A stretch of DNA of 64,000 bases from NCBI GenBank assembly GCA_022578605.1, contig MU394090.1:186001-250000 (forward strand), written 5' to 3'. The position numbers and the translations under genes are program-made. Of this stretch, positions 32,555 through 45,096 are shown in pieces (positions within the stretch are counted from its first letter, which is position 1; every line of letters starts with the position of its first letter). The notes below the pieces were generated by a model that was not told where the DNA came from, made no database searches, and saw only the letters and a program-made list of their open reading frames with translations. The stretch is from Camillea tinctor. Taxonomy: Eukaryota > Ascomycota > Sordariomycetes > Xylariales > Xylariaceae.

Positions 32555-34884
32555 GTTAGGTAAGTTTCCTACCCCGATTTCTCATCGCTAACAGTAAGCC
32601 TTGGCTTGCCTAGAAGTCTAGGTTATTAGTAGGTTAGATGAGAGGAGATCCAATGGAGGGATGTTTAGTTGAAGGGTACCTTAGGAAGGGAGTTTGACTA
32701 CCTAGGTTTAAGGGATATGTTTTCTTTCTTTCTTAGTCCTGGGTTGTGTTTCTGTATAGACAACGAATATAATTGGCAGTGTAAAGACATACCCTCCTAT
32801 TTTGATGTGTGATATTCTCCACGAATACGTAAGTGATCATACTACTTATTAGAGTTGATTGACCCTAAATAACCGATAATATACAGATGCTTAAGATTTG
32901 ACTACTTCTCTATAATACACTCATACCTTATGCGGAACTTCCATCTGCCATGTCTTGGTTAGAGGTATGAGAATGGTTCAAGCATTATTGCGGCACAATT
33001 TTCAGCTCTTAAAGCCTGGTAATTTTATAGTGATATCATTTGCTATACTAGATCATGATGTACCTTGAGCAACGGCTCTTTATTTTCTCCCGAGCTGTCA
33101 AGTGTGAACTTTCACAAGCAAGCAACGTTGGATTCGCATCAATCGAAATCCGATCTTATCTATAATAGCCGCGCAATGCCCTATAATAATTAACTGTTAT
33201 TACATATTCACACGCAGATATTTATATCCTATATATATTGCATAGTACCTACCTAATAGTTCCAAGCGGGCAAGGTTAGCATGTGCATATATGCAACACC
33301 TTCTCACACCGGTGAGGACGCAGTAGGGAACCATCGATACCACCCCGCCTTCGGGAGAACATCCGAAATTTGGGAAAGGGGAGAAACAGGGGATTATTTT
33401 GTTCATGATACTTCACCTACCTAGCTACGCGGTTTTGGTGGGCATGCATAGGTATATATATATATGTAACTACATGCATGCAACCACACGTTCTGCTTAC
33501 ACGCATCCTAGATGATGCCTCCCCCCCTTGACCTATGCGGACGAACCCGGATATATATCTCGTGCTTACCCTTCCCCAATCGTCTTCGATGTGACCCTCC
33601 CCAGTTCGCGGAGTGCACTCTCGTCTATGTATGATGTATGCATGTACGTGTGAGCGAACACACGCCTTCGACTGAAGAGGAAGGGGAGAGAAAATGTAAC
33701 AGTGTTTTTGCATCTTGCGTAACTGATGCCAGCGCATACGGGGAAAGCAAGAGCGCTGTACGGAGTTGGATCGTATGCGCGCCCTTCTGGGTAGATTGCT
33801 TACATCTAGGAATTGAGCCAATTGACAAGAAATTAGTTTGCTCTATTAGGGGTACTAACATTGGGACTATGTTTGCGCCATGCACATATGCCTTGGTCGA
33901 GGGGGCTTCTGTATAGTATACCTATCTTCCTAAAGGGGGTGTGGCATTCCCTCTGCGATGAAGACATGCGAACTAATTACTTAGTTGGATAGGATGGGGT
34001 CTCCTTCTAGAACATACATAGTTCGTGGAGACACCCTAGCCCTACATCGTCCTCTGAAACACTCGGTAGCAGTATCCTGGTATTCTGCCCCCCATTCAAG
34101 GCCGATCTAACACTGGGGATCTCACTACTCGGGAGGATCTACCCTAAAAACCCCCACGTATAGCTGTAGTCGAACAGTAGGAAGTACACATATAGCTAAC
34201 CTAGGTAAATAGGCGAACGAGAATTTGGCCGATGTCATCTTTCGTCTACCTGTAATAAGCCTTAACCCCGTATGTATATAATATCTATCATCATCCCAGC
34301 TAAGAACGGAGCATCGTAGCCGAATCAAGGTGAACCATGGTCTCGGAGCTAGAGATCATCTTGGAAGATGATCGCATAAACATGGTGACAGTCGTAAACA
34401 TATTGTCACCGTAAGCTTATATTACCGCCCTTCGAATGGCTAGGTGGGGGTTTGGTAACAAGAAAGAGGGTGTAGTTGGTTTTGGAGCATGATCATGAAT
34501 CAATCAATCAAAATGACTACAACTCTCTCACGTAAGGAGTAAACAAGGTGTAATTATTAAAGCCTTTTATTTTATTTTGTCAGGTTCTACCTGCATGGGA
34601 AAGGGGTAGAGTAAGTTCATGTCATGAACAGCCTTTCTATTAGCCACCCAAGCACCACAGACCGCAAAAGCCTACTCCCTCGCAAGAACAGAGATGGAAG
34701 GCTAGAAATTCTATCCTAGACCTGGATTCCTATTCTTTTATACACGAGATTTCTACCCGTTATGTACACAGATTCTTCTTATGTCATCCTAGGAAAAGCA
34801 CAAGAAAGCTGCCATAAAAAAGGGGCAGTCGAGGAAGGTCTGCTTCCAGTTGTGGCGATGGGAAAAGAAAGCAGGCAAAAAGCC
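32555..34884. other. Intergenic region, no gene seen
   Basis: AT-rich DNA with a GC-richer patch at 33600-33900 that is open on both strands (92 and 134 codons) but shows no protein-like composition. The right end holds the 3' UTR of the minus-strand transporter. Confidence 0.45.
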
Positions 34885-36686
34885 TCACAGTCTCATGTTA
34901 CTCGCGTTGCAGCAGGTGAGGTTCTCGCAGAGGTTACCGCACACGATCTGGCAAGCGACGTCCTCGGCCCGGCGTCTCCTAATCGACGAGCCTGAGGGCG
35001 CTGCACTGTCGGCGCCGCTAACCACATTGACGAGGCTGTTAGCCTGGCTGTTCTCGGCAGGCGTGGCGAGCACGGAGGAGCTGGAGAGCTCCGGCTGCAG
35101 CGTGGCTGAGTGGATGCCGTAGGCGTGCAGGCACTCGCTCACGGTCCGCGCGCGGTCCATGAAGTCGGACATCTCGTTGTTGGACACGACGACGTGGGCT
35201 GATGCGATGGCCTTCTGCTGGTCGAGGCGCCAGATGTGGAGCTCGTGGACGGACTCGATGCCGGGGATCTGCAGGGTAGGTTGGACGGGTTAGTTGTTTT
35301 TGCTAGTAGTAGAGTCTTTATTTTCGTAAGTAGGTATATATCGTCATTATCTCACACATACCTTCTCCAAGTCATGCTTGACATCGTCTAGGTCTACACC
35401 GCGCGGGGCAGTCTGCATGAGGATTCTGCCACTGTTCTTTACTAGTGGGATGGACGAGAGGAGGATCATGATGGCGATACCCGTAGAAACTCCAGGGTCG
35501 GCGTAGAAACGTCCCTCATAACTAGTAAGCCAGATCACCAGTGCTGCAATGATGACGCCAACATTGTTGAGGGCATCGCCAATGACGTGGATGAAGACAC
35601 CCATCATGCCAAGATCGCGACCTGGAGATTGCAGCTTGGTGATGGTGTGACGGTGCTCAGCATGGTCACTAAGGGGCTACAAGCACAAGCTCGGTCAGTC
35701 AACGGCAAATTACTAGGGGGAATATTCCGTGTGCACTTACAGTTGACGGAACGTCATCATTGGCACTAATGGTCACAGGGATAGCCATCTCGATATTAAC
35801 ATGGTCATGGCTATGACTATGCTCGTGGTTGTGCTCGTGACTGCCTTCGTGCGAGTGCTGGTGCTCGTGTGAGTGCCCGTGTGAGTGGCTACCATGGCTG
35901 TGTCCGCCATGGTCATGGCCGTGGTGCTCATGCAGTACGGTTGCGCTGATGATATTCAGAGCCAACCCGACAGAGCCCATGATGAGCACCAGCTTGGGGT
36001 TCTCAACACCTGTATAGCAATAGTTAGTGACCGTAGAAACGTTGTCACTGCAGCTATAGCAAATCCTATTTGCATTGCAAATTGAGGGGAGGGGGCAAGG
36101 AAGTCCCTACGCTCGATAGAGATGAATCTTTCAATAGACTGGAGAAAGATGGAAATGCCGAGAGCGAAAAGAAAGACGCCGTTGAAGAAAGCACCAAGGA
36201 GCTGGGCTCGCGCCCAACCGAAGGAGTAGTTCTGGGGGGACTCATCACGTTGTGAGATCTATATGTGGGTTAGTGAGACAAACATGGCACAAGGAATTCA
36301 CGTGGACCTACGATGATGGCGACAAGTGCGACAATGAATCCAATAAGATCATTCATCTACAAAAGTCTGTATCAGCAACAAAACGCGGGTTTCCTTTTCT
36401 GCATGGCTTGGGTGCATGCTGGCGTACATAATGAAAGGCATCGGCCAGCAAAGCCAGGGACTTGGTGTGGAAGGCCACTGCGAATGCAAGTTAGTTATGG
36501 CATAGGCGTTACAGGTTTTGGTGGTGGTGGTGGTGGTGGTGATGGCAGCAGTGATAGTAGTGGTGATGATAATAGCAATGACGATGATGTTCATAGCATA
36601 CCTGCAATTTCGGCCACGAAGAAAGAGAACGAGATGCCGATAGTGGCAATCAGCTTCTGCTTCGGAGTGAGAGTGAACTTGGCCAT
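34885..36686 (-). CDS. CDF family zinc transporter (Zrc1/Cot1-like)
   Basis: Seven exons on the minus strand, 36686-36602, 36477-36428, 36356-36312, 36258-36111, 36009-35741, 35676-35362 and 35268-34885, join in phase to 431 residues. TM2 carries ADAFHYMND (His44, Asp48) and TM5 carries FIHVIGDALNN (His229, Asp233), the HxxxD pairs that form the zinc site in eukaryotic CDF transporters. A cytosolic loop at about 136-179 has about 20 histidines in HGHSH-type repeats. The C-terminal domain contains VHELHIWRL and ends in a Cys-rich tail (ACQIVCGNLCENLTCC). The family exchanges Zn2+ (Cot1 also Co2+) for protons, usually into the vacuole or ER, giving metal tolerance. Exons 2 and 3 are only 50 and 45 bases. 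Intron 1 contains a (GGT)n run on the plus strand. Confidence 0.93.
36519..36541. repeat. (GGT)n trinucleotide repeat inside a transporter intron
   Basis: About seven GGT units on the plus strand lie in intron 1 of the CDF gene (ACC on the sense strand), so length changes would not alter the protein but might affect splicing of the following 50-base exon. Confidence 0.7.
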
Positions 36687-39600
36687 GTTGTATGATGCCG
36701 ATCGCGGATCCGAACCAAGCCCAGATCCGGAGGGTCTCAATTTGAAGATCGGGGATGGTCGGTCGGGAGGATTTAAAAGAGTGGTAAGGTCAATACACCA
36801 AGGAGCGTAGACAGAGAAGTCTTGGTATTGGATTGGGTATTAAAGGACCAAGGTTGAATTTGGAACAAAGAAGGGTGGATGGGAATGGTCAAATGAGATA
36901 AACCACCATGGTTGGGCACCTCTCCCTTTCTCGTATGTATGTATGTGTATGTACCCTGCCAATAGTATCCAGCATCAAGTGGTAGGTAGACAAATAGAAA
37001 GAAGGATCGATGAATACCTAAGGTGGGTAGATGGGTAAATAAAGTGATCTCTTGGTTGTTAGAGAAACAGGTGAGTGTTTTTTTGGCTGCAAAATCGAAC
37101 TAAAGAGCGCAGCAAAAAAAAAAAAAAACGTGAACAACGAAGATTGATGACAGGTGATGAGAATTGTTGTAAGACACCGCTCGAATTACCCAACGTTTGA
37201 ATTTTCTGACAGGGAGAAACAATAGTTGTGACCCCTGGAAGAAGTGGCTCTTACAGCAAAAAGAAAAAAAAAATTTAGCCAGGAACGTTGAAGGTATCTG
37301 TCGAATCAGATGTTGACAACTTTTTGTTTCTTTTTATTTTATTCCCCCCCCCTCGTCTATATGAGCCCGGATCCTTATGTGCACTGCTATTATCATGTAT
37401 GGACCTCCGTCGTCAATTTAATGGTAATAGCTTGGAGATGGTGCGAAATATTCCCGGCTAAACGGTCGAAACGTGAGTTGCTCCAAGTTTAGACGGAAGG
37501 GGAGAGAAAGGGGGTGATATGGTAAAGGTCCTCAGACATTGACCGATTCGGGTGTGAATCTGTGCCCACTTGATGTTATTATTTATTTTTGTTCTTGCTT
37601 TCTTTCAACGTACCTTTTTATAACTTCACTTTTACTTCTATAAGACATCTGAGGTGAAATGTGGCAATAAAACCATATTTATTGTTGGATGCTACTCAGC
37701 AGGGAGGAATCCTGGTATGCGGCAATGGTCAGCACTATATACCGGTAACATATATGTGCCTGTCTCATCTACCAATACATACCATCTGCACGAAATCATA
37801 TGTGTGCTTCCTATCTCATGCAGGTACACATCATCATCACCATCAGATATGAGATCTCCTGAGCCCTTTTCAGCCTTCTTCTCCCATCATCCATCCCGTT
37901 GACCTCGTGCAAACTATCAGGTCCAATGCTGAGTATCTTTTAGATATTTATTAACCCGAATTTACCCTTCCGGGCACTCCGTAGCACATTGTTTATATGT
38001 TGTGGTTCCTAAATTACTGCTGGGCTCCATCTAGAATCCCCAAACGAGCCGGTTCATCAGGCTACATGCATGTGTAGGCCAGCCAGCCAGTATTTTCTCT
38101 GCTGTGTGTAAATATATTGAAATATAGTAAATGCAAATTCCCTTTCCCTCCCGAACTCACTTTTCCCCAACTCTACGACATTCCTCTGCCTACTGTCCCT
38201 TCTTCTGATAGACTCTATCGAGCTGTCCAAGTCATCAAAATATGTACATGGAACGCTCGGGCCACATAAAGGCTTGATCCCATGGCAAAGTAGACCCTCA
38301 TTGGAGAATCCCTGCCCTCTTGTCTTTCGATACTAACTGGTTGATTTGTGGATGCTTGAATAGTATCAGTTGGGAACCGGGCAAAATAAAAGCGACATCA
38401 AGGTAATATAAAATGAAACTAGTATAGGGCCTACGCCAAAGATTAACCCAAAAATTATTCTAGGAGTAAATCATATCCCCCCTTCTTTCAAGCGATATAA
38501 GTGACTTCTATCTATCTAGATTTACTACGATGATAAATGTTAGTCTACTTAAGCTGCTGGATAGGAATATGGTAAGGGGACCAAGTCACAATATCAGAGG
38601 ACGTGAGGTTAAAAATGACACTTCTGATGAGCCATAGACATATTTAGTTACTAATTTATGAGATGTCCGTTATGTAAAAACCATGTGGGAAATATGGGTC
38701 TAGAAACGAGGAAATATTTGCAAAGGACCCCAGAATGCGGCTCTTCTAACACAAACCTAGCCAGATATATGATCCAAAATCATCATAAATATTATCATCC
38801 TACATATAGACCGGTTCTGGCCTAGTAGTATCATAAACTAATCTCAGCCCTGAGGCTGTTTCTAGCACCTCTCCCTGACCAACAGCTCCCAAGGCCGCCT
38901 CAAGGCCATCAAGGTACACCTCATACTCACAAAGATGTTGGCAGCTCTGAAAACCCTAACCAACCCCTACCGGTTACCTGCGGGCTCATACCGGCGAGGA
39001 TACACTCGACAAGAACCTTGATAGCGCTTCCACATACGCCATTTAAGCCATGGTGACGAATTTCTAGAACTCAGCAGTGGCAGAACTGAAAATATAACCG
39101 GCGGCAGCGCGGCCACCGTCGGGTACGGCTGCACGTACGCGCTCCTCGACACGGCATCTCCAGACTCTGCGTACATTCTTTCCGTCTCAGCGGGTGTCAT
39201 CTGTGGCACCCGTCAGCGAGGCCCTGGGACCAGAAGGGGGCTATCGATGGGAATCGAGAAACCGGCCAACAATACAGGGCGCAGCATCACCTCGTTCAAG
39301 TTCGCCGGGCACTAAGTGAATATTTCGAGAGCCTCCCCAGCACCCCTTACCTATAGCATCCCTCGAGAGCTGAAGAAAGGGGACAGAAGAAGGGGCAAAA
39401 TACCGGAGGTGCTGGTTATTAACACGCCCCCCCTCCCCCTTCCTCCTTCCTCCTTTACCCCGACAATGGGACACTTGACTCCCTCTCCTAGGACACATGA
39501 CACCGGGCCGCGAGCTACTATGGACGGACGGACCAGGAACCCCGAGGCCGGACACGCAGCAGAAAGCTCACCAACACCCTATGTGTGTACCCTCCAGCCT

Positions 39601-40258
39601 GCTCCAGGAACAGTGCCGTGTTCGTGTGCGTGGCGAACCAATACGTTTTATTTCTTCCTTCAAACCCAGAAAAACTTACCTCTTCGCTCCTAGCGGAAGA
39701 AAAAGGGACTGTTTACCCGATGAACTGCCTCACCGGCTTCCCCTATGCTATACCTATTCAGTGAACCGTAGGGACATCTTCGACACGAAAGGAAGGAGCA
39801 CCGCCGTGGGCGGGAGTCTCGAGGCCGTCAGGAAGGAGCGGTAAGGGGAGTGGTGGTAGGGAATCGCGGCGCAAGACACCGGCCTAGGGAGAAGACTAAC
39901 ACGGAAGGTTATCAGGGATGGGACGAGATGGGAGTCACGGAATAGAGGATGTTTGTCTCTCGCATGGTAGATGGGGCTGGTTTAGTAGGTAAGTGTACCC
40001 GAGACGTTTCTCTACGTAATAGCTCTCTTCACGATTCACATTTCGCAAAATATATAACTCAGTAGATAACCAAAACCAATAGGGTAGCAGCCAGAACTTG
40101 GGCGAGGTATTCGTAAGTTGATCCGATATATATTTGTACTCTTTCAACTTATTAAGTATCAATTATATCCCTTATATCGAAATATGGACCACGAGCCAGC
40201 AAACAGGAGTCGCGGCGCTAATTCCACACATCTCCAGGTGAAAAGAAGCCCCCCCTTC
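36687..40258. other. Intergenic region with a GC-rich island (38.9-39.9 kb)
   Basis: The first part is the transporter promoter. From about 38870 to 39900 the DNA is GC-richer than its surroundings. On the plus strand 39025-39315 is open for 96 codons (including GGSAATVGYGCTYALLDTA) but has stops just before it and no suitable ATG, and the opposite strand is also partly open. This may be a decayed gene. I recognise no family. The rest has no coding signal. Confidence 0.4.
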
Positions 40259-42216
40259 CTAATGCTTCCAGTCACCGGGCCGTCCCGTAAACCAGCCCGA
40301 GTACGTGTTTGTGTGAGTGGCCACCGCGGTGCCGTTGCTCTTGTACGTGGGCGTCACTTGCTCGCTACCATCAGAGACGACGAGATTGCCGAGGACGCGC
40401 CGGAAGAGTTCGAGTGCAGCCTTAGGCTGATAGTAAGGCACCTCGTGGCCGGCCTCGTAGACCCGGGTGAAGCTGAAATTGCCGTACTGGCGGCTCTCGC
40501 CGTACTCGGTGCCGTCGACGACGAAGGGGGCGTAGCCCGCCTCCGCGAACTCGGCCTGGTGCGTGTAGTTGACTTCTAACGAGACGGCCTGGCCGCCCAT
40601 CCAGTTGCAGATGTAGTCCTATATTTTCCCCTGGTGTTTAGTAAAAGCTCTAGAAGGGGGAAATAAAGATAGGGGGAAGTACTTACGGCGTCTCCGTAGA
40701 TCATTGCGATGCGAACACCGTAGTCGAGGATCGCTTCGAGGTCCTCCTTCAGGTTGGGGTACACGAAGTCGCCGGTGTAGTCGAAGCCAATGTAGATCTG
40801 CTCACTGCTAGTGGATGTATAGTTAATGTCCACGCCAAGGGCATTCTGGATCCTGGGTGTGTTCAGATAGTCGACCCAGTAACTGGGGGGAACATTGGCG
40901 TCGGCCATGGCGCGGATATCGTATGGGTTGCGACCGCTCACATTGCTAGAACACCTTGAGTTAGTGTATAAAGACGTAATAAAACGTTCATGCTGCTCTG
41001 GATTACCGAAACCAATCCATTCCATAACAAAAGTAGACTGGCGAGCTCATAAAGCGTACAAAAGGAGACAATAAATCTTAGAAAATTACTTACTAGTACG
41101 GTCCCTCAACTAAGCTTCTGCAAATGGCTGTGGCCTGCGAGCAAACGGCCTTACCATCGGGGGTCGAACGATCCTGTTCAAAGCAGTAGTCGATAGAGTC
41201 ACGGCACGCACTATTGAAGTAATAATTCATCTTCATATAGTTGTAGATGGTCTCGTTGACTGCTTCGATGCCGTAGGTGTTCTTGAACGCCATTTCCGGG
41301 TAATAGGGGGCCTGGATACGCTCTGAGATGATGCCATTGATGATTCCCAGAGTGTGCATGTTAAGCTCGACACCCTGAACGGTGCCGTCTTTGATGGCCT
41401 CATTCTGCTCGTAGAAGTAACGGTAGAAGGCAGGACCGTAGTGTCCGCCATAACTTTCAGTCCACAGATTGAAGCTTCGCGACTGCACGGTCGCATCGAG
41501 AGTTGGTAAATTCTCGATAAGCCCTTGCAAGACCGCCCAGGTACCCACGGCGGCCAGATCTGTCGTATCGAATCTGTAAGGGTCCACACTGCTATAACGG
41601 CCGTCAGGAGTTGAGGAGGCCTGCGGAAAGCCGGTGGATTGGTTCACGACGCCCTCAACCTTATCCTCATACGAGAATCCGACGCCGAGAGGCTGGGAAA
41701 GGAAGAGCAAATTGGTAACTTCATTCCAGGCGTAAGGGTTCACAACTGAGGTGCCATTATGGGTAACATTACACGGGCCCAACTCTAGTTGTAGATTGTC
41801 AGTTGAAGAACCAAGGTTGAGGGGAGGGGGGCGATCGACAAACCTTCAAACAAGCCGATCAGGGAGTCGGAGCCAGGACCGCCATTAAGCCATAGCGTAA
41901 TTGGCGCCTCATCGGGGTTGTGTCGTGCTTCGAAAAACCAGAAGAACATATGGGTGTGCTCGTCAAGATCTACATAGCCCGAATACGAATTGACTCCAGG
42001 AGTCGTCTCACAGACTCCTTCTAGTTCGGGCTGCTTGTAGCGAATGGTGATGCCATCTGGGCTCGTAATGGTCTTGACATCGGTAGGTTCGGCTGGCAGT
42101 TGTTTCCTGAGCAATCTTTCCAGACGCTCCGGCGGCGATACAACTGAGGCGAGAACAGCGTCGAGAGAGAATAATAGTGTAGCCGCCCAGGCCATTGTTC
42201 GTGTAAGAGAACCCAT
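40259..42216 (-). CDS. Secreted serine carboxypeptidase, peptidase family S10
   Basis: Four exons on the minus strand, 42216-41844, 41784-41094, 40945-40687 and 40618-40259, join in phase to 560 residues, normal for fungal carboxypeptidase S1 types. A signal peptide (MAWAATLLFSLDAVLA within the first 24 residues) directs secretion. Substrate-binding LNGGPGSDSLIGLFEELGPC is followed by the catalytic serine in TESYGG (Ser235), the catalytic aspartate in GDADYICNW (Asp442) and the catalytic histidine in EAGHEVP (His499). The enzyme removes C-terminal amino acids from peptides at acid pH outside the cell. In this copy the nucleophile motif starts with Thr (TESYGG) rather than the usual Gly, as seen in some fungal members. 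Several NxS/T sites suggest glycosylation. The frame extends upstream only through non-ATG codons, so 42216 is the start. Confidence 0.95.
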
Positions 42217-44144
42217 GGTGGTAACGAGATCGCGGTTCACCAGATTGGTACGATACCGCAAGCCAGTGAGAAGAACGGATACCTCACTTGAACAGAAAAA
42301 AGAGAGAGTTGAACCCTCGCCGCATAGCCGCGCCTCGTCAGGCTTTATAGCTCATATCCAGACGGATGTTTATGGGTAGATCTAAGCTTAGGTAACATCC
42401 AAGCAGCTAGGATGGAGGGTCGACCGAGTCCGAGCAGAAAGTCAAGCTTTGATTTGCTTACTTTAACGAGAAGAAACCCTTGTCCGGCGTGCGGACCAGG
42501 AGATAGCGGCAGGTACCTAAGCCATAGACAGATGGGCTATGACGCCAGGTTGTCTCAATCTCCTGCCGGATTTGGCTAGCAGTGATCTCTGGATGAAGGT
42601 AAGGTTCCGCGGGGCTTATCGTATAAAAAGAAAGTTGGGGGCAGAGAAGCAGAGAACAGGCAATTGTGAGCACGTTTGTTCGCGATAGAGTCCGATGTTT
42701 TGATATCGCAGGGGGGTGATTAACTTCCCTTTTCTGGGCGTGCCCCCGCACCAGCGCGATGCAACACAGCGCCCGATGCCTGCATGGCGTGCGCCGCAAG
42801 CCAGTGAAAAAGCTTGGTTGAACTCGAAAGTTGTTGCAGGGCGGGTTGAAGACTGCAGGACAGCTCGTATGAAGATCGGCACAGTTATGCTGACCTGCTG
42901 CCAGAGGAACAGGAGAGCAGAGGAGAAAAACCCTACGGTGCAACGAGTCTGCTGGTGACACCGCAGAGCTGATCATGATATTGAATTGAAATTATGCAAG
43001 GCAGCTGAGGCTCTCACATATTTTTATCTCTTTTCAATTGTATCATCATCGTATATCAATATTGACAATTGACTTATATAAGTCTGGCACGAAGAATAAA
43101 TGAATAGAGATATCCTGGGTATGTGGTGTAATGTTGCACAAGGTTAATGTTATAAGCAATCCCCGGTTTGACCTTGTTACAGTTTACTAGGTACTTAGTA
43201 CATAGTAAGTATAACTTATAACCAATGTTAGCAATTGAGGTGATGGGTCATTGGCCGGTACATAATTGAATAGGTACCTGAGTTCCCGAGAACACCCCTC
43301 ACTTGGGGGTTTGGGGTACACATGCATACATGTTTAAATATGAATGTAGGTTATGTACATTATTACAAAGATGTTAGTGAAAACGGCTATAAGAAGTTGA
43401 CCTTATACTAGTAGTTTATTCCCTAGTAGGACCAGGTGCATATTGCGTTATTGGAGAGACTTTGGAGAATCTCCCGTGAAGGGAAGAGGGAAAAAAAACA
43501 GCAATGAAATCTTGAAGGAGGTAGGGAGATGGGAAGGATGGATATCATCGGTTCCTTTTTTCTTCCTCTTCTTTTTTTTCTTTTCTTTTTTTCCCCCTCT
43601 CGCACTGATCTTTACAGGTCCGTCCATACTTGTCTACCTTAAGTAGGTGCTACCTAGATCAATACTAGTAGTCTACTATATCATCGCACAGCATGCCTAT
43701 TAACCTAGATTAGTGACCTCTATTACGGCTTAGTCAGCTTTTAGTAGCTAGGTTAGACCATAGGGTCCTAACGATCTAATGAAGCATGACAAAATAGTAA
43801 CAGTGGACAGTAAAATTGATTACTACCTTGTAAGTAGGTTAGATAGGTACCTATATAAGAAATATCCCGCTTTTAAGTTTTCTTTCTTGTTCAACAATAA
43901 ATTGCCTTAATTCGATGCCATGGCAGTAATGGTTATTGGAAGCTGACTGCTTCAGCTTACCCAATATATAGGTATATATGTATATATTTATATACCTATT
44001 ATATTGAAAGTCCAATGTGCTATATCATTTCAATGTCGTCATTTACCGATTTATACCTACCCACGTAACCTACATGTCTAACCTAGGATGATCGATCTAA
44101 TAGTCACACCGCAACTAACTTTGACCTCTTCTTTTAATACCACA
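42217..44144. other. Promoter of the S10 gene and AT-rich spacer
   Basis: The 42217-42960 part is GC-richer and probably includes the carboxypeptidase promoter; a 172-codon minus-strand frame there has no protein-like features. The rest is AT-rich with TAGGTA words and a TTTTTTCTTCC/CTTTTTTTTC tract at 43555-43595. Confidence 0.45.
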
Positions 44145-44408
44145 CTACCGTCTATTTTGGGTAATTAGAGAATCCCAAATCCACTTTTTATACCCTTGCA
44201 ACCAGTCTTTCTACGCAGATCAAACCGGAGTAGATATTTTTGATTGGATAGTTACAGTTTACCAGCGCCACCCTAGTGGATCTTTAACCTTTGGTTGGCT
44301 CCGCTGCGTTACTTGTTTTTTTTTCCTGGTTGATCTGCGTAGAAAGACTGGTTACAAGGATATAAAAAGTGGATTTGGGATTCTCTAATTACCCAAAATA
44401 GACGGTAG
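44145..44408. mobile_element. Inverted-repeat (foldback/MITE-like) element
   Basis: Arms 44145-44226 and 44328-44408 are inverted copies of about 82 bases, starting CTACCGTCTATTTTGGGTAA and ending ...GCAGATCAA(A)CC at the loop. They differ by one single-base indel and two transitions (CCCTTGC against TCCTTGT, read in the same sense), about 96% identity. The 101-base loop has no ORF. Such structures are typical of miniature inverted-repeat or foldback elements mobilised by another element's transposase. A clear target-site duplication was not identified. High arm identity suggests a young insertion or pairing-driven homogenisation. It lies about 700 bases upstream of the LEU1 candidate promoter site. 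Confidence 0.7.
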
Positions 44409-45096
44409 GTAACGATTGAAGAATGTTTAAAATGAATTGATCTTATCATTACATTTATACCTTACCTTACTTACTTTGTACACCTAAATACCCCCTTCTT
44501 CCAAGAATCGGAGGAATCAACGTTAACGAACCGATCATGATAGGGGATGGATGGACCACACCACACACGACCTCCCTCATCAACAACGACGATTCGGAGA
44601 GCCGGCTATCCCGTAACTATAGACATAAGGTATGTACATATGTACCTACACAGCACATGGACATGACAGTGACGCAGGAATCAGAATCAGCCATCGCTAG
44701 CCACTTACGCTAAACTATATTTACCGTAGCTCGATTGCCCAGCATTGCCCAGCATCGCCCAGCGACGGGGAAAAGTACCTAGGAGACCCCTGCACGCTCC
44801 CAAGCTCGGTCAAGTACCGGTATATGGGCCATGGGGCAATTGGCAAAACCCTCATTGTAATTGGCAGGCGCAGGCCGGCATCGGAGACTTCTAAGAAAAC
44901 TCTAAGAATGATGTGAACTACTAAAGGGAGGGACGGCGGGGTGAAGACGGTACGAGACTTCCCTCGGATCGCCTCTTGTTATCATTTAAAGTTTTGTTTT
45001 GGGGATTTTTTTCTTTTATTTCTATTTATCATTTTCCCCAATTCAATTCACTTTCCTTATCGTTCTTCCCCCCGTATCCTCATCCTCAACATCATC
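44409..45096. other. Promoter region of the isopropylmalate dehydratase gene
   Basis: This spacer holds three GCCCAGC(A/G)-type words in tandem (about 44735-44765), two ATTGG (inverted CCAAT) words near 44840 and 44860, and a Leu3-type site at 44875. The final 100 bases are CT-rich and end CATCATCATG. Confidence 0.5.
44875..44884 (+). promoter_or_regulatory. Candidate Leu3 binding site
   Basis: CCGGCATCGG fits CCG-N4-CGG, the core recognised by the Zn2Cys6 regulator Leu3, which responds to alpha-isopropylmalate. It lies about 210 bases before the ATG of the isopropylmalate dehydratase gene, a known Leu3 target in yeast. The central bases are not the optimal CCGGNNCCGG, but site and target agree. 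Confidence 0.5.

Noticed and set aside
42458..42976. 172-codon ATG-initiated frame on the minus strand
   Set aside because: It lies in the likely promoter of the S10 gene; composition is random-looking and no domain or signal peptide is seen.
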